64,000 bases of DNA from Silene conica (Eukaryota > Streptophyta > Magnoliopsida > Caryophyllales > Caryophyllaceae): contig CM055316.2 in assembly GCA_029255685.2 (NCBI GenBank), forward strand, positions 68,773,237-68,837,236, read 5' to 3'. Numbering within the stretch: position 1 is the stretch's first letter; every line of letters starts with the position of its first letter. Made by a program: the position numbers and the translations under genes. Below are positions 36,162-46,619 of this stretch, in pieces. The notes under the pieces are model-generated. The model saw only the letters and a program-made list of their open reading frames with translations, was not told the origin of the DNA and did no database searches.

Positions 36162-37270
36162 TTCTGAATTCTCTATTTATAAATATTTTCCTCTTTTAAT
36201 TTAGTTATGTTCCTTTGAGGCATCTCAATGTGATATTTATAAGCTAAGGCCCCTTCGATATTGTTCCGTATGATATTTTCTCCACTTCATCTTTGCCTAA
36301 TACCAAATTCAAATTCATCTTTAATCAACTTAATCATTATCACTCATTAAAGAGCGAAAGTCCGGGTATTATTACAATAATTATTGATTTTGATTAACAT
36401 AGATTAATTAATATGTACTCGGTTAAATCAAGTGGTGGTAGTCTGATCTAGTGGTAACTGGGTTAAATCTTGATTTTTTAAGCTCGGATAATTCTGAGCC
36501 GATTCCGAGCTCAAGTTCAAACTTCTGAGCCGATTCCAAGCCGCTCGTGCTCGAACTCAAATCGGCTCGGTTATATCCTTACCAGCAATTGTCTATTATT
36601 AGGATCTTGAGTTAGGTTGTCGAGCTACATGTGAAAATAAGTAATGTTACAAATACAAGACGAGAAAGCAATGAAAAAATAAGAACGAACAGCCATGGCG
36701 CATTTAGCGCTTGTTGTGCGATTCGCTGCGCGTTCAGGTCGCGAAGTTGAACGTTGCTCAACACAACTTCTATCTACCATCAAATTTGGTAATCTCAAAG
36801 GACAAAAGAAACTACCCCAAATAGAGCTCAATCTAGAAAAAAAATCACAAGGACAAACATTTTAAAGTCAACCAGAATCTAAACAATCTTCTTCAATCTC
36901 CAAATTCAAAAAAAAAACATCAACCAATTTGAGCTCCGAACAAATAATTGGGACTTCCCCTCAGATCGAAACCTCACAAACTAACCATTAGGACAATGAT
37001 CACCAATCTGTTGCCAGTGATTTTATTACTAAGCACCATCTATCTATTTCTCAACTTTATTTGTTATTTTCTAATACTTGGCTCGTGTAAGCTCGACTCA
37101 AGCTCGAGCTTGGCTCGGTCTCTTAGGGATTAAGCTCGGCTCGAAGAGTTTGCAAGTAGCTTTTTATTATTTTAACTGCTGACATAGTCGCATTTATTAT
37201 AGTGAGGTCCTAGGCTAAGATCAAATTTTGAGTCAGATTAATTTCGGGGGCACACTTCGGGTTAATAGTA
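36162..37270. other. Upstream of lectin gene A; no gene seen
   Basis: Contains TATAAATAG on the minus strand at 36173-36181, too close to the ATG for a usual promoter. Further out are CTCGAGC/GGCTCG-rich repeats (about 36480-36570 and 37080-37145). No coding region is supported. Confidence 0.45.
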
Positions 37271-37460
37271 AGTCTTGCTTGCGACGAGTCGTTATTTGTG
37301 ACGAATATTTTGTGAGATAAAATGGGTAGAAAATAAGTTAGTGGAGAAAGGAGACCACATGAATAGTGTTGAAGAGAGAGAAAAAGTGGGTATTTGTGAG
37401 AGAAAACGGTATACGTCACAAGCTTGCGACGGATAGCGCCGTTGCAAATAAGAATTTGTG
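37271..37460 (+). mobile_element. MITE-like element, copy 1
   Basis: About 190 bp from AGTCTTGCTTGCGACG to AAGAATTTGTG. Two relatives lie at 39175-39355 and (inverted) 39425-39612. All share an AGTCTTGCTTG start, inner TTTTGTGAGA and GACGGATA words and an AGAATTTGTG end. No coding capacity; superfamily not determined. Confidence 0.5.
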
Positions 37461-37802
37461 TCGGGTTAATATATGGATTTAAGACGGATTAATTTCAGGT
37501 CTGCACACTTTGGGCCGGGTCGGGTCGAGTTGTTTTGGATTGGGTCATTTTCATGTCAAGTATTATCAAGATATTTGGAGAAAATAATAAGTTTACAGTA
37601 ATAAAAAATCAGGTTAGATTATACTAGTTTGGGTCAACTCGAATACGGTTGTTAAATCGGATCAGATCAATTTTATCGGATACCTTGGTGATTGGGGTAT
37701 GTTTAATACACTATACAATAAGTCTTGATTTTCACCAAAAGAAGTCTTGTTTTTTTTTTTTTGGTAAACAAAAGAAGTCTTGATTTTAAAGTGGACCAGT
37801 TA

Positions 37803-38141
37803 GGCCCTGTTCTTTTGGACTGAAACTTAACTGAACTGAACTGAACTGAACTTATAGGATCTGAACTGAACTGAACTGAACTTATAGGAACTGAACTGAA
37901 CTTATAGGAACTGAACTTAACTGAACTTATAGGAACTGAACTGAACTGAACTTATAGGAACTGAACTGAACTTATAGGAACTGAACTGAACTGAACTGAA
38001 CTTATAGGAACTGAACTGAACTTATAGGAACTGAACTGAAGTAAACTGAACTTATAGGAACTGAACTGAACTTAACTTATAGAAACTGAACTGAACTTAT
38101 AAAATCCGAACTTAATTAACTTTATTTTAATTTAAGTTAAC

Positions 38142-38196
<55 letters not shown>

Positions 38197-38239
38197 GTTG
38201 TTGTTGTTGTTATTGTTGTTATTGTTATTATTGTTGTTG

Positions 38240-38334
<95 letters not shown>

Positions 38335-39031
38335 CAATAGATGACATTGATAAAAAATTAGTCTAAAACACAAGGTAGTTTAAAATATTTTCAACTTTAT
38401 ATATAATGGTTTGTTCATAGTTCATACATTATACTACAATTACATTACGATAAAAAATAATTCACTATTACAATTTTCTCTAACCATTTATTTTCTCTAA
38501 CAATGGTGATGAAGAAATTGATTAATGGGAGAGTGACAATTGGTGAGGGTGAGGGCGTCATATGATGAGTTGTTGTTTTTTGGCATTAATGAGGATGATA
38601 GTTTGGCATTAATTAGAGAGTAAAAGACGGGTAAATTATTAATGAGTTGTTTTTTTTATAGAGAACGTGTATCGAATAATTAAAAGAAATGTTTGTATCG
38701 GTTGTTAAAAATAATACTCCGTATATAACATCTCTTAATTGAGTTTACATGAACTAAACTTATAGGAACTGAACTGAACTGAACTGAACTGAACTTATAG
38801 GAACTGAACTGAACTGAACTGAACTTATAGGAACTGAACTGAACTGAACTGAACTTATAGGAACTGAACTGAACTTATAGGAACTGAACTGAACTGAACT
38901 TATAGGATCTGAACTGAACTGAACTTATAGGAACTGAACTGAACTTATAGGAACTGAACTGAACTGAACTGAACTTATAGGATCTGAAGTGAACTTAAAT
39001 TAAGTGACTTGAAGTCCAAAAAAACAGGGCC
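37803..39031. mobile_element. PIF/Harbinger-type element filled with CTGAA repeats
   Basis: Terminal inverted repeats GGCCCTGTTCTTTTGGACT and AGTCCAAAAAAACAGGGCC, flanked by TTA on both sides (37800-37802 and 39032-39034), the usual target duplication of PIF/Harbinger (Tourist) elements. Inside are two direct arrays of CTGAA runs punctuated by CTTATAGGAA (37825-38105 and 38755-38990), and between them a TTA/TTG microsatellite. No transposase frame is present. Confidence 0.7.
38142..38330. repeat. TTA/TTG microsatellite
   Basis: About 60 ATT triplets interrupted by a GTT-rich segment. It lies near the middle of the Harbinger-type element. The polyasparagine reading on the minus strand is an artefact. 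Confidence 0.85.
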
Positions 39032-39174
39032 TTAGTCACAATAATTTCTAGGGGTTGAGGGAATACAATCAATAGAGATTATTGAGTGATATGGATAAAA
39101 CACGATAATAACGTGTTTGCCTTTAACAATTGTACACGTCGACAAAAAAAAAAACAATAATTGTAATTACAGTT

Positions 39175-39355
39175 AGTCTTGCTTGTGACGGGTCGGGTGG
39201 AGAGACGGATAATGACACTCACAAAACGAATAGGGGACAAGGTGGGGCACCCCATGTGCTTTCCTCTCTCTCCTCTAAATGGGCATTTTGTGAGACAAAA
39301 TGGTATCCGTCTCCTCCTTGTGACGGATACCCTCCGTCTACAATGAGAATTTGTG
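39175..39355 (+). mobile_element. MITE-like element, copy 2
   Basis: Same family as 37271-37460, with AGTCTTGCTTGTGACGGGTC at the left and AATGAGAATTTGTG at the right. It lies about 70 bp from an inverted third copy. Confidence 0.5.
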
Positions 39356-39424
39356 TTGTAATTATATTACTATACCAATAATAATGATATGTTCCTATCA
39401 TTTGGCATGTCACTAATAATATTC

Positions 39425-39612
39425 CCAAATTCTTATTTGCAACCGCATTATCGGTTGCAAGCTTGTGACGGATACCGTTTACTCTCATAAAATACCCACT
39501 TTTTCTCTTTCTTCAACACTATTCATGTGGTCCCCTTTCTCCACTAACTTATTTCTATCCATTTTATCTCACAAAATATCCGTTACAAATGGTGACCCGT
39601 CGCAAGCAAGAC
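39425..39612 (-). mobile_element. MITE-like element, copy 3 (inverted)
   Basis: Near reverse complement of copy 1 across its length, including the AGTGTTGAAGAGAG-type core. Together with copy 2 it forms an inverted pair that could fold as RNA. Confidence 0.5.
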
Positions 39613-42241
39613 TTACTAAATAATACTCTATTATGATATGAAATGATAATTTTTTTAATCTCACAGTTTAGTAAGGGAGTCTTTTAGAAAATAGAAATTC
39701 AATACACTAAAAAATGAGAATATAAATGTAAAAGAGTATTATACATCGAAATTTGTATTGTATTTCATCATTAATAAAACTTTTTAATTTGATGGCCAGA
39801 ACCGGGTCCAATTTTGCCACCGTTTGTGGATGCCCATGGCCTTAGACGCCCCTATAAATCAAGAATATATAGGTTGTTAGGAATTATCTTATCATGTACA
39901 ACCTTTTGTTGTTATCATTAGTTTTAATTAATTCGAATTGAGAAGAAAATTTGAAGGTTGAAAACATAATTTTGTAAGAAGATTCACGATTAGGATTGTA
40001 AGAAACATGTCAGAATACAACATAACCTTTTCTAAATAATTAGACTTATATGTAGATACGTCCTAATTGCCATGAAAAAAACTACAAAAATTATTTACAA
40101 CCCTTTTTTACTGTATTTTGGTTTAAATGAATAACAAAAATTGAAAAAAAAAAAAGTTTACACAAAACTTATGCACGATGGTCTTACACAAAAAATTGTA
40201 TTATTCAATATGACAATGGCCCTGTTTGGCAAACGGCATAAGCAAATTCATAATAGCGGATAACGTTAGCATAATACGGTTAGTAGATTTTAATAGTAGG
40301 TTTGACTATTAAATTAAATTAGCAGATTACATGATAATTAGATTTCATGTATAAATTGAATATGCTAATACAATATGCTGCTATTAGCAGCATATTCAAA
40401 AATAGTAGATTCCGACCAATATGCTATCAGAATATGCTGTTTACCAAACACGTAAAAATAGTAGATTGATTGGTCAACCTACTAATTATGTCGGAATCTA
40501 CTAATTTTTTTCAATATGTTGTTTACCAAACAGGCAAACAACGCCAATATATGAGTAATTTTTATTTTAAAATTTTTAAAGGACTAGTTTACTATTTTCA
40601 CTCGGTCAGAATCATAAGACTCAGTCAGAGACCTCTCACATATTAAAGATAATATTTTATTTTCCTTTTCTTTTTATACTAGGTCTCCACTAACCCGGTG
40701 AAAGACGATCTCTCATGATACTTAGGCCCTGTTCTTTTGGACTTAATTTTGCTTAATTTAAGTTAAGTTCAGCAAAAATAAGTTAAGTTCAGAAAAGTTC
40801 AGCAAGTATAAGTTAAGTTAGTAACTTTGTTATATCATTTGCTATATATTTTGACTTCATTTACACACAAAATATTATTATTAAATTTACTTAAAAATAA
40901 CTAATCCCATTAATTGACGGAAATGCTAAATTAAAAATAAAACAAATCACAAAATATTTGGGTAAAAAGTACTTTCACAAATTTATCTTAAAATCATATT
41001 AATATACTTTACGCAATTAACCCTAAACAAAGATAATCTTAGAAATCTATATGGTTATAAGACTAAATATTAGGCAATTTTACAATTTTGTTTTTCTCTT
41101 CTTTCTTGTGTGTAGAGTTGAAATTGACCCGTAAGGTCACAAGGAGTGGAGGTTAGTGGCAAGAATTTTGTAAAACAGGTTAGGTTTTAGAGTTTAGTCA
41201 GTACATATTAAAAGTAGAGGATGCGGGTTTTTTAGTCACCAAAAACAAATTGAACAAGACAACGAATCAGCTAGGATTGTTTAAAACGATAATATTCATC
41301 TTAATTTTAATACGGGTTAAATATTACACATATAAATTACAGAATAATTTTTTTTCAATACATGATATTACGATGGATTATTCATAAGTATGGGTGGGAT
41401 TCAATAGGGTAGCTAGGAATTAAATTAAGCAAAGACCCATCATATTTACATTATTACATAAATTGTCCATATCTACCAATAATTTGTGCTTATCGTGTTA
41501 AATTGAATTATTTGCTATGCGGAGATGGAAGAATGCAAAATTCATGTGATTCTTTCATAATTATAAGTGTCAGTTCGGGTCTCGTTATATTAATAGGTCG
41601 CCTCCGGCATGACATGTGGATGTGACCTAGCTAGGTCAGCTTTGCTACGTAACGGTTTAATTGAGATCCTCTTTATTTATTCCCCTCTTTATTCCGAAAC
41701 AATCTAACGGTTAGTTGTTTGGTGAGGTGCATAATGAATAATGATTTAATATTGTTATAATTAAGGAAAAGGAGAGAAAAAAAATAGAAAGGATCCATGA
41801 TCATATCGGTTACTCGGTTAGTAGAGGTGTAGCCAAGAAATTTGATGGGTGGGATTTTAGATCTTAAAATTATTAATATTCACTAAGAATTTGCGAAATC
41901 GGGACAAAAATTATTCACACTTTCTTTTTTAAAGAGTAAATTATCCAAATGCAAAATTGTGGAATTTTGAGACCTCACTACCCTAGTAAATGTTATTGCT
42001 GTTTAGGGTTTGGTTTGTCTAACTTGGCTTGCCTCTAACCCGTCCGAAACCTTAAAATAGAAAATGAATGGTTCAATCCACCCAATTTAGTCGTTCAAAC
42101 ACAGATTTGGCCTTGAGTCGATCTAACCCAACTTGCTACCCCATTGGGACGATTTAGCTAGGCTTACGTGGGGAAATTCTGACCGGAGTCTGAGTTAGCT
42201 TGAATATGACCTAAACTCAGCTCACCGACCTAAATTTTTGA
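39613..42241. other. Non-coding interval with MITE traces
   Basis: No gene is supported. It contains a possible hAT-like MITE (40221-40534) and a lone GGCCCTGTTCTTTTGGACT end at 40725 preceded by TTA. The latter matches the Harbinger-type terminus, but no partner end was found. Confidence 0.45.
40221..40534. mobile_element. Possible hAT-like MITE
   Basis: CCTGTTTGGCAAAC at 40221-40234 and GTTTACCAAACAGG at 40521-40534 are inverted, with one mismatch. The interior repeats TATGCT and AGTAGATT words. I could not find a convincing 8-bp target duplication, so the superfamily is tentative. Confidence 0.45.
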
Positions 42242-42246
42242 GTCCC

Positions 42247-42404
42247 TATTGGGAATTGGACCTATATTAGGCCCGTCTATTTTTAGGTTTATCTTTCTAG
42301 GGTTTGACGATGTATTATAAATATATGGTCACATATCAATGTAAGACTACGAATCAATAATCAATCCTCTCTTATCATTCAATCTCTATTCTATAATTCT
42401 AACA
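42247..42404 (+). repeat. Type A LTR, left
   Basis: TATTGGGAATTGG to TTCTAACA. TGGTATCAGAGCCC follows directly as the primer site. Matches 44547-44704 with few differences. Confidence 0.75.
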
Positions 42405-42841
42405 TGGTATCAGAGCCCATGGCTAAAGACCTGGGATTCATGGGCTAGAGTCTGCAATCGGACGAGCAAAGAAAATTGCTCAGTTGAATATGTCCGGTCT
42501 GAGTTGATACTGGGCCAAGTTTACAGCTGGACGAGCAAGGTTGCTCAGTTGAATTTATCCAGTCTGTGTGTAAGTGGGCCTCACATGTGAGGGGGAGTGT
42601 GAAGAAACCCAAAAGGCCCACATGTGAGGATTGTCCCACATTGATAAAAGAGGAGAAAAATTATCATAATACTTCGTATAAGGCAAGGGATTACTCCCTC
42701 TATTGCCAATTGGTTTTAGAGTGGAACCCTCTATTGCCAATTGGTTTTAGAGTGGAACCCTCTTAGGTTTATATTGTGGACTCTTTCTCCTCCGTTCGGG
42801 TGTGTGGCCCAGACCCGTTGTTGAATTTAACATGGTATTAT

Positions 42842-43006
42842 AGATAGAATTATAGAAGAGAGACTTCATAAGGGAGAATTGTATTATTGAGAATTGTGTT
42901 CTTTTACATTGATATGTGACGATCCATTTATAATAGATCGTCACCTCATAAAACCCTAGCATATAAAAACCCTAATGATATATGGGCTAAGCCCAATATC
43001 CTAATA
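42842..43006 (-). repeat. Type B LTR, inverted
   Basis: Reverse complement of 43745-43909 with scattered changes. On its right, CCCTCCCGCAATCG is the inverted polypurine-tract region. Confidence 0.65.
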
Positions 43007-43188
43007 CCCTCCCGCAATCGTAAAGGCAGTACATAGTGCGAACTTTACGATTAAAGAAAATACAAAAGAAAAACAAAAAACAGAATTAACATAAGAAAAA
43101 GAACAAAAAACAGAATTAACATAAGAAAAAGAACGTCTTCGTCTCTTCATCTTGAGATTTCTTCTTCCTTTTTCATTGGTGGTTAAGG

Positions 43189-43345
43189 GTGCGTATAGGA
43201 CTCGCCAGACAATTTTTGGTGCGTAACTCGCCAGTTTTTTTCAAGTGCGTTACTCGCCAGTTTTTTTCAGTGCGTAACTCGCCAGTTTTTTTAGTGCGTA
43301 ACTCGCCAGTTTTTTTCGTGCGTAACTCGTCAGTTTTTTCGTGCG
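43189..43345. repeat. Short tandem repeat in TRIM interior
   Basis: About six copies of GTGCGTAACTCGCCAGTTTTTTT with variable T-run length. Open frames on both strands merely reflect the repeat. Confidence 0.75.
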
Positions 43346-43586
43346 TAATTAGATTTTTTTTTTTCATACCACCTTGATTAAAGAAATTAGATTTTTTTTA
43401 GATCTGTCATCGAATTGAAGAATAGAAGAAAAAGAACAACTTTTTTTTTGGTTTTTTTTTAAAAATAAATAAAATAGGATATTATCCTAAAATCCAGCCG
43501 GAGGGCACCATAGTTAATTAGTCCCTCCGGCAGGGAGGCGGAATATCGTTTTTTTTAGGCCTCAAGAGCGTTAGGCTCTAACACCA

Positions 43587-43909
43587 TGTTAGAATTATAG
43601 AATAAAGATTGAATAATAAGAGAGGATTGATTATTGATTCGTAGTCTTAAATTGATATGTGACCATATATTTATAATACATCGTCAAACCCTAGAAAGAT
43701 AAACCTAAAGATAGACGGGCCTAATATAGGCCCAATTCCCAATATATTAGGATATTGGGCTTAGCCCATATATCATTAGGGTTTTTATATGCTAGGGTTT
43801 TATGAGGTGACGATCTATTATAAATAGATCGTCACATATCAATATAAAATAACACAATTCTCAATAATACAATTCTCCCTTATGAAATCTCTTTTCTGTA
43901 ATTCTATCA
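43587..43909. repeat. Head-to-head LTR pair (A inverted, B direct)
   Basis: The inverted type A LTR ends at 43744 with CCCAATA and the type B LTR begins at 43745 with TATTAGG, with no base between. A primer site in inverted form (CTCTAACACCA) precedes 43587 and a direct one (TGGTATCAGAG) follows 43909. Confidence 0.7.
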
Positions 43910-44546
43910 TGGTATCAGAGCCTCTTTCTTGAGGACTCTAAAACACGGTTCTGCATTCTTACCGGTGGGTGGCCGAATATTTACACCTATCGGTGGGATT
44001 CTTTCCAAAAAAAAAAAAGAAAAAGAAAAAAAAAAAAACGTTTTATTACAACGTCACCTTGCTTCTGCAAACAAATCAATAGATGATTTGCTATTCCTGC
44101 AAATTCTCGTTTTCATGAATTTTAAAAAAAAAAAAATCCAATTCTCTTCGAAATCCGATTCAAAAAATTTTCTACTCCGTTTGAGGTGGTACTTAATTTG
44201 TTTGGAGTCCGAAAAAAAATTAACGTTTTCCAGATTTTGAAATTTTAACGGATAATTTCCGTCTTATTGTATTTGTCAGGTTCGATAGAGTTCATGCAAA
44301 TTAACTCATTATTCCGACAAGTCCGAAAAAATTAACGTTCTTGTTCGGAGTCTTTCTCGCGAGTCTTAATACTCGTTTATCTTACCAACCTTGCGGAGAT
44401 GAAGATTTAATTGACGACCTAGAAGAGACGAAGATTTTGATTTTCCTTTTATTTTGTGTTTTCCTTGTATTTCTTATGTTTTTTCTTTTGTTATTTCTCC
44501 AATCGTAAAGTTCATCTTACGTACTGCATTTTCGATTGCGGGAGGG

Positions 44547-44704
44547 TATTGGGAATTGGGTCTATATTAGGCCCGTCTATCTTTAGGTTTATCTTTTTAG
44601 GGTTTGACGATGTATTATAAATATATGGTCACATATCAATGTAAGACTACGAATCAATAATCAATCCTCTCTTATTATTCAATCTCTATTCTATAATTCT
44701 AACA
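44547..44704 (+). repeat. Type A LTR, right
   Basis: 158 bp, same length as the left copy, preceded by the GCGGGAGGG polypurine tract and followed by the GTCCC duplication. Confidence 0.75.
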
Positions 44705-44709
44705 GTCCC

Positions 44710-45589
44710 CTTTCACCTTTAAAGACCATTATTCGATTAGGATGTCTAAAAATCATGTATATCAGATCAATCACCCTTTTTAAGGGTGAAACAATCAAAG
44801 TGTATAAGACATAACCTCAAAATATATAACCCGGAGAAATACTTTTAGAGAGTCTTGAACTTGATATCTTTACAAAATACTTTCTTTATTTGAAAAATTA
44901 AAGCCGGAATAGGCTCAGAATTTTCCGACTTAAAAAATGAAAGCCCGGAATAGGTTGAGATTGAGCTCGAGTACTCGGTTAAGTCATTATTTTCATTAGT
45001 TTCTTTAACTTTTAAACAAATTAAAATTAAAAATACTTTAATAAAAATGCAAATCTAAAATATTTAGTCAACATAAGAAAAGTACAATCATAAATGCTAA
45101 GATTATAAGTTACTAAGAACAAATAAATACAATTGTAAAATGTTAAAACTAAATAATAATAATGTAAGACGGTCTAAACTAGTAGCTTCCGACCGGAGAT
45201 CTACTAAACTTGGAATAGGTTCGGAATTGCTCGAAACCAACTCAGAATCAATTTTAACGAATTCGAGTTGAACAATAACATGTTTCACGGGCCGGTTCAG
45301 ATTATTTACACTATACAACCCTATAACGTGAGTTTACAAAGTTTGTAAGTACTACACCAAGAATAAATAAAGTTCCTAAATAAATGTATATAAAAAACAA
45401 TTAGTCTTGCTAATAACCGTGTAAAGCTAATTTTCAAATAACAAATCAAATCATAATAAATATGGCCCCTGCGCTTTACGCTACTCCTCACCTATGCTTG
45501 CCTACAAATAACGGGAATAATGCAATGTTAGTTGCACCAAGAAACACAAGAGCAAAGCTCTAGAGCCTTGATTTAGTACTTACGCGACG
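44710..45589. other. Upstream region of lectin gene B
   Basis: AT-rich, with no gene and no clear TATA box that I would defend. The last 110 bp before the ATG are less AT-rich and probably include the promoter and 5' leader. Confidence 0.45.
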
Positions 45590-45792
45590 ATGGCTTTGCC
45601 TGCATTAGTTGTCTTCTCAGTGACTGACTCGAGTAACCAGGTACGATACCTGAGTTTTACGGGTCCTCAAAGACAACTTCGGTGCGGTACTGAAGAAGAC
45701 GTATTCAGTGACAACGTTAATTTTGTTGTCGAGCCCGCCGGAGATGGCCTCGTTCACATTAGATCCTGCTACGAAAACTGCTATTGGACTAG
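45590..45792 (+). CDS. Lectin gene B, exon 1
   Basis: 203 nt from ATG, ending ACTAG|GTAAAC. Encodes the first half of the agglutinin domain (HIRSCYENCYWTR at its end). Same length and phase as exon 1 of gene A. Confidence 0.7.
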
Positions 45793-46250
45793 GTAAACCC
45801 GACTACTGTTGGCCTGTTGCTATTTTTTCTTTCTTTGTTTGCATAAACCATAAAATTTCAAAACCTGCAATAATAATTAAGGAGGAAGAAAAATAATACG
45901 GAAAACAAAGATTTTATTTTATTATCGAAAGATTGTGAGATTATAATTTCCGTAACTGTCTTGATTCCATCTTTAGGGAACTTAATGTCCGGGGTCTCTT
46001 GTGCGACTTATTCCATCTTACCTACAATTTGTTAGTAGTAAGACATGGACACATGGTCATTTTTTTAGACGTGATTCATGCTCTCCCCTAACCCCGTAGG
46101 GCGAAGATCTTTATTTATAGTGAAATGGCTTGGAGGACAAGGTAGAATATTCAAGATACGATAAAATAAATAGATACCAAAATATAAATTTTTGGTGTCT
46201 ACAGTTTGTTTGTTGAAAACGCGATGTTAATAAATATGGGAAAATGGCAG

Positions 46251-46619
46251 GGCATCGAGATTTGAACCATGGTTACTGGCATCAATGCGAGAGAAAGTGG
46301 AGGACATGTCGAAAGATGAGTGCACGCTGTTCCGACCTCTTATGAGCGCCGGAAACGTCTCTGTAAGATTTGTACACGCGCAAAGCGGGTTGAACATTGT
46401 GATGCGTCCAGCCACTGACGCACATGCTTACAACTTGTGTGTAGAGCAGGGGCCACCAACCGACTTCAGCTTCCTCGACTTCGGCCGCTTAAGTAAGACC
46501 AAGCTTCGGAAATACGTGATGTTCCTAGGTGACAACAACAAGTATTTGAGCCCGAGAAGCACCCTCCCAGATTGGGCGTTCTTACATTTTGCGGAATATG
46601 ATAATCCCACGAGCTGTGA
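46251..46619 (+). CDS. Lectin gene B, exon 2, part before the insertion
   Basis: The acceptor at 46249-46250 gives a phase that joins exon 1 correctly; PWLLAS and ECTLFRP align with gene A. The last nine bases (46611-46619) are the left target copy, GAGCTGTGA. Confidence 0.65.

Larger units (their letters stand above)
42247..44704 (+). mobile_element. Mosaic of small LTR retroelements (TRIM-like)
   Basis: Flanked by GTCCC at 42242-42246 and 44705-44709. Type A LTRs of 158 bp stand at 42247-42404 (+), 43587-43744 (-) and 44547-44704 (+). Type B LTRs of 165 bp stand at 42842-43006 (-) and 43745-43909 (+). Primer sites TGGTATCAGAG (initiator tRNA-Met type) follow 42404 and 43909, and a polypurine tract GCGGGAGGG precedes 44547. 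No coding domains. A and B are related, non-autonomous families. Confidence 0.7.

Noticed and set aside
36173-36181. TATAAATAG upstream of lectin gene A on the minus strand
   Set aside because: It is only about 12 bp before the ATG, which is too close to be the core promoter for that start. The ATG is supported by equal exon length in gene B.
38137-38373. Polyasparagine open frame
   Set aside because: It is simply the TTA/TTG microsatellite read on the minus strand.
43173-43377. Repetitive frames rich in ELRTKK or VRNSPV
   Set aside because: Both strands of a ~22-bp tandem repeat; not a protein gene.
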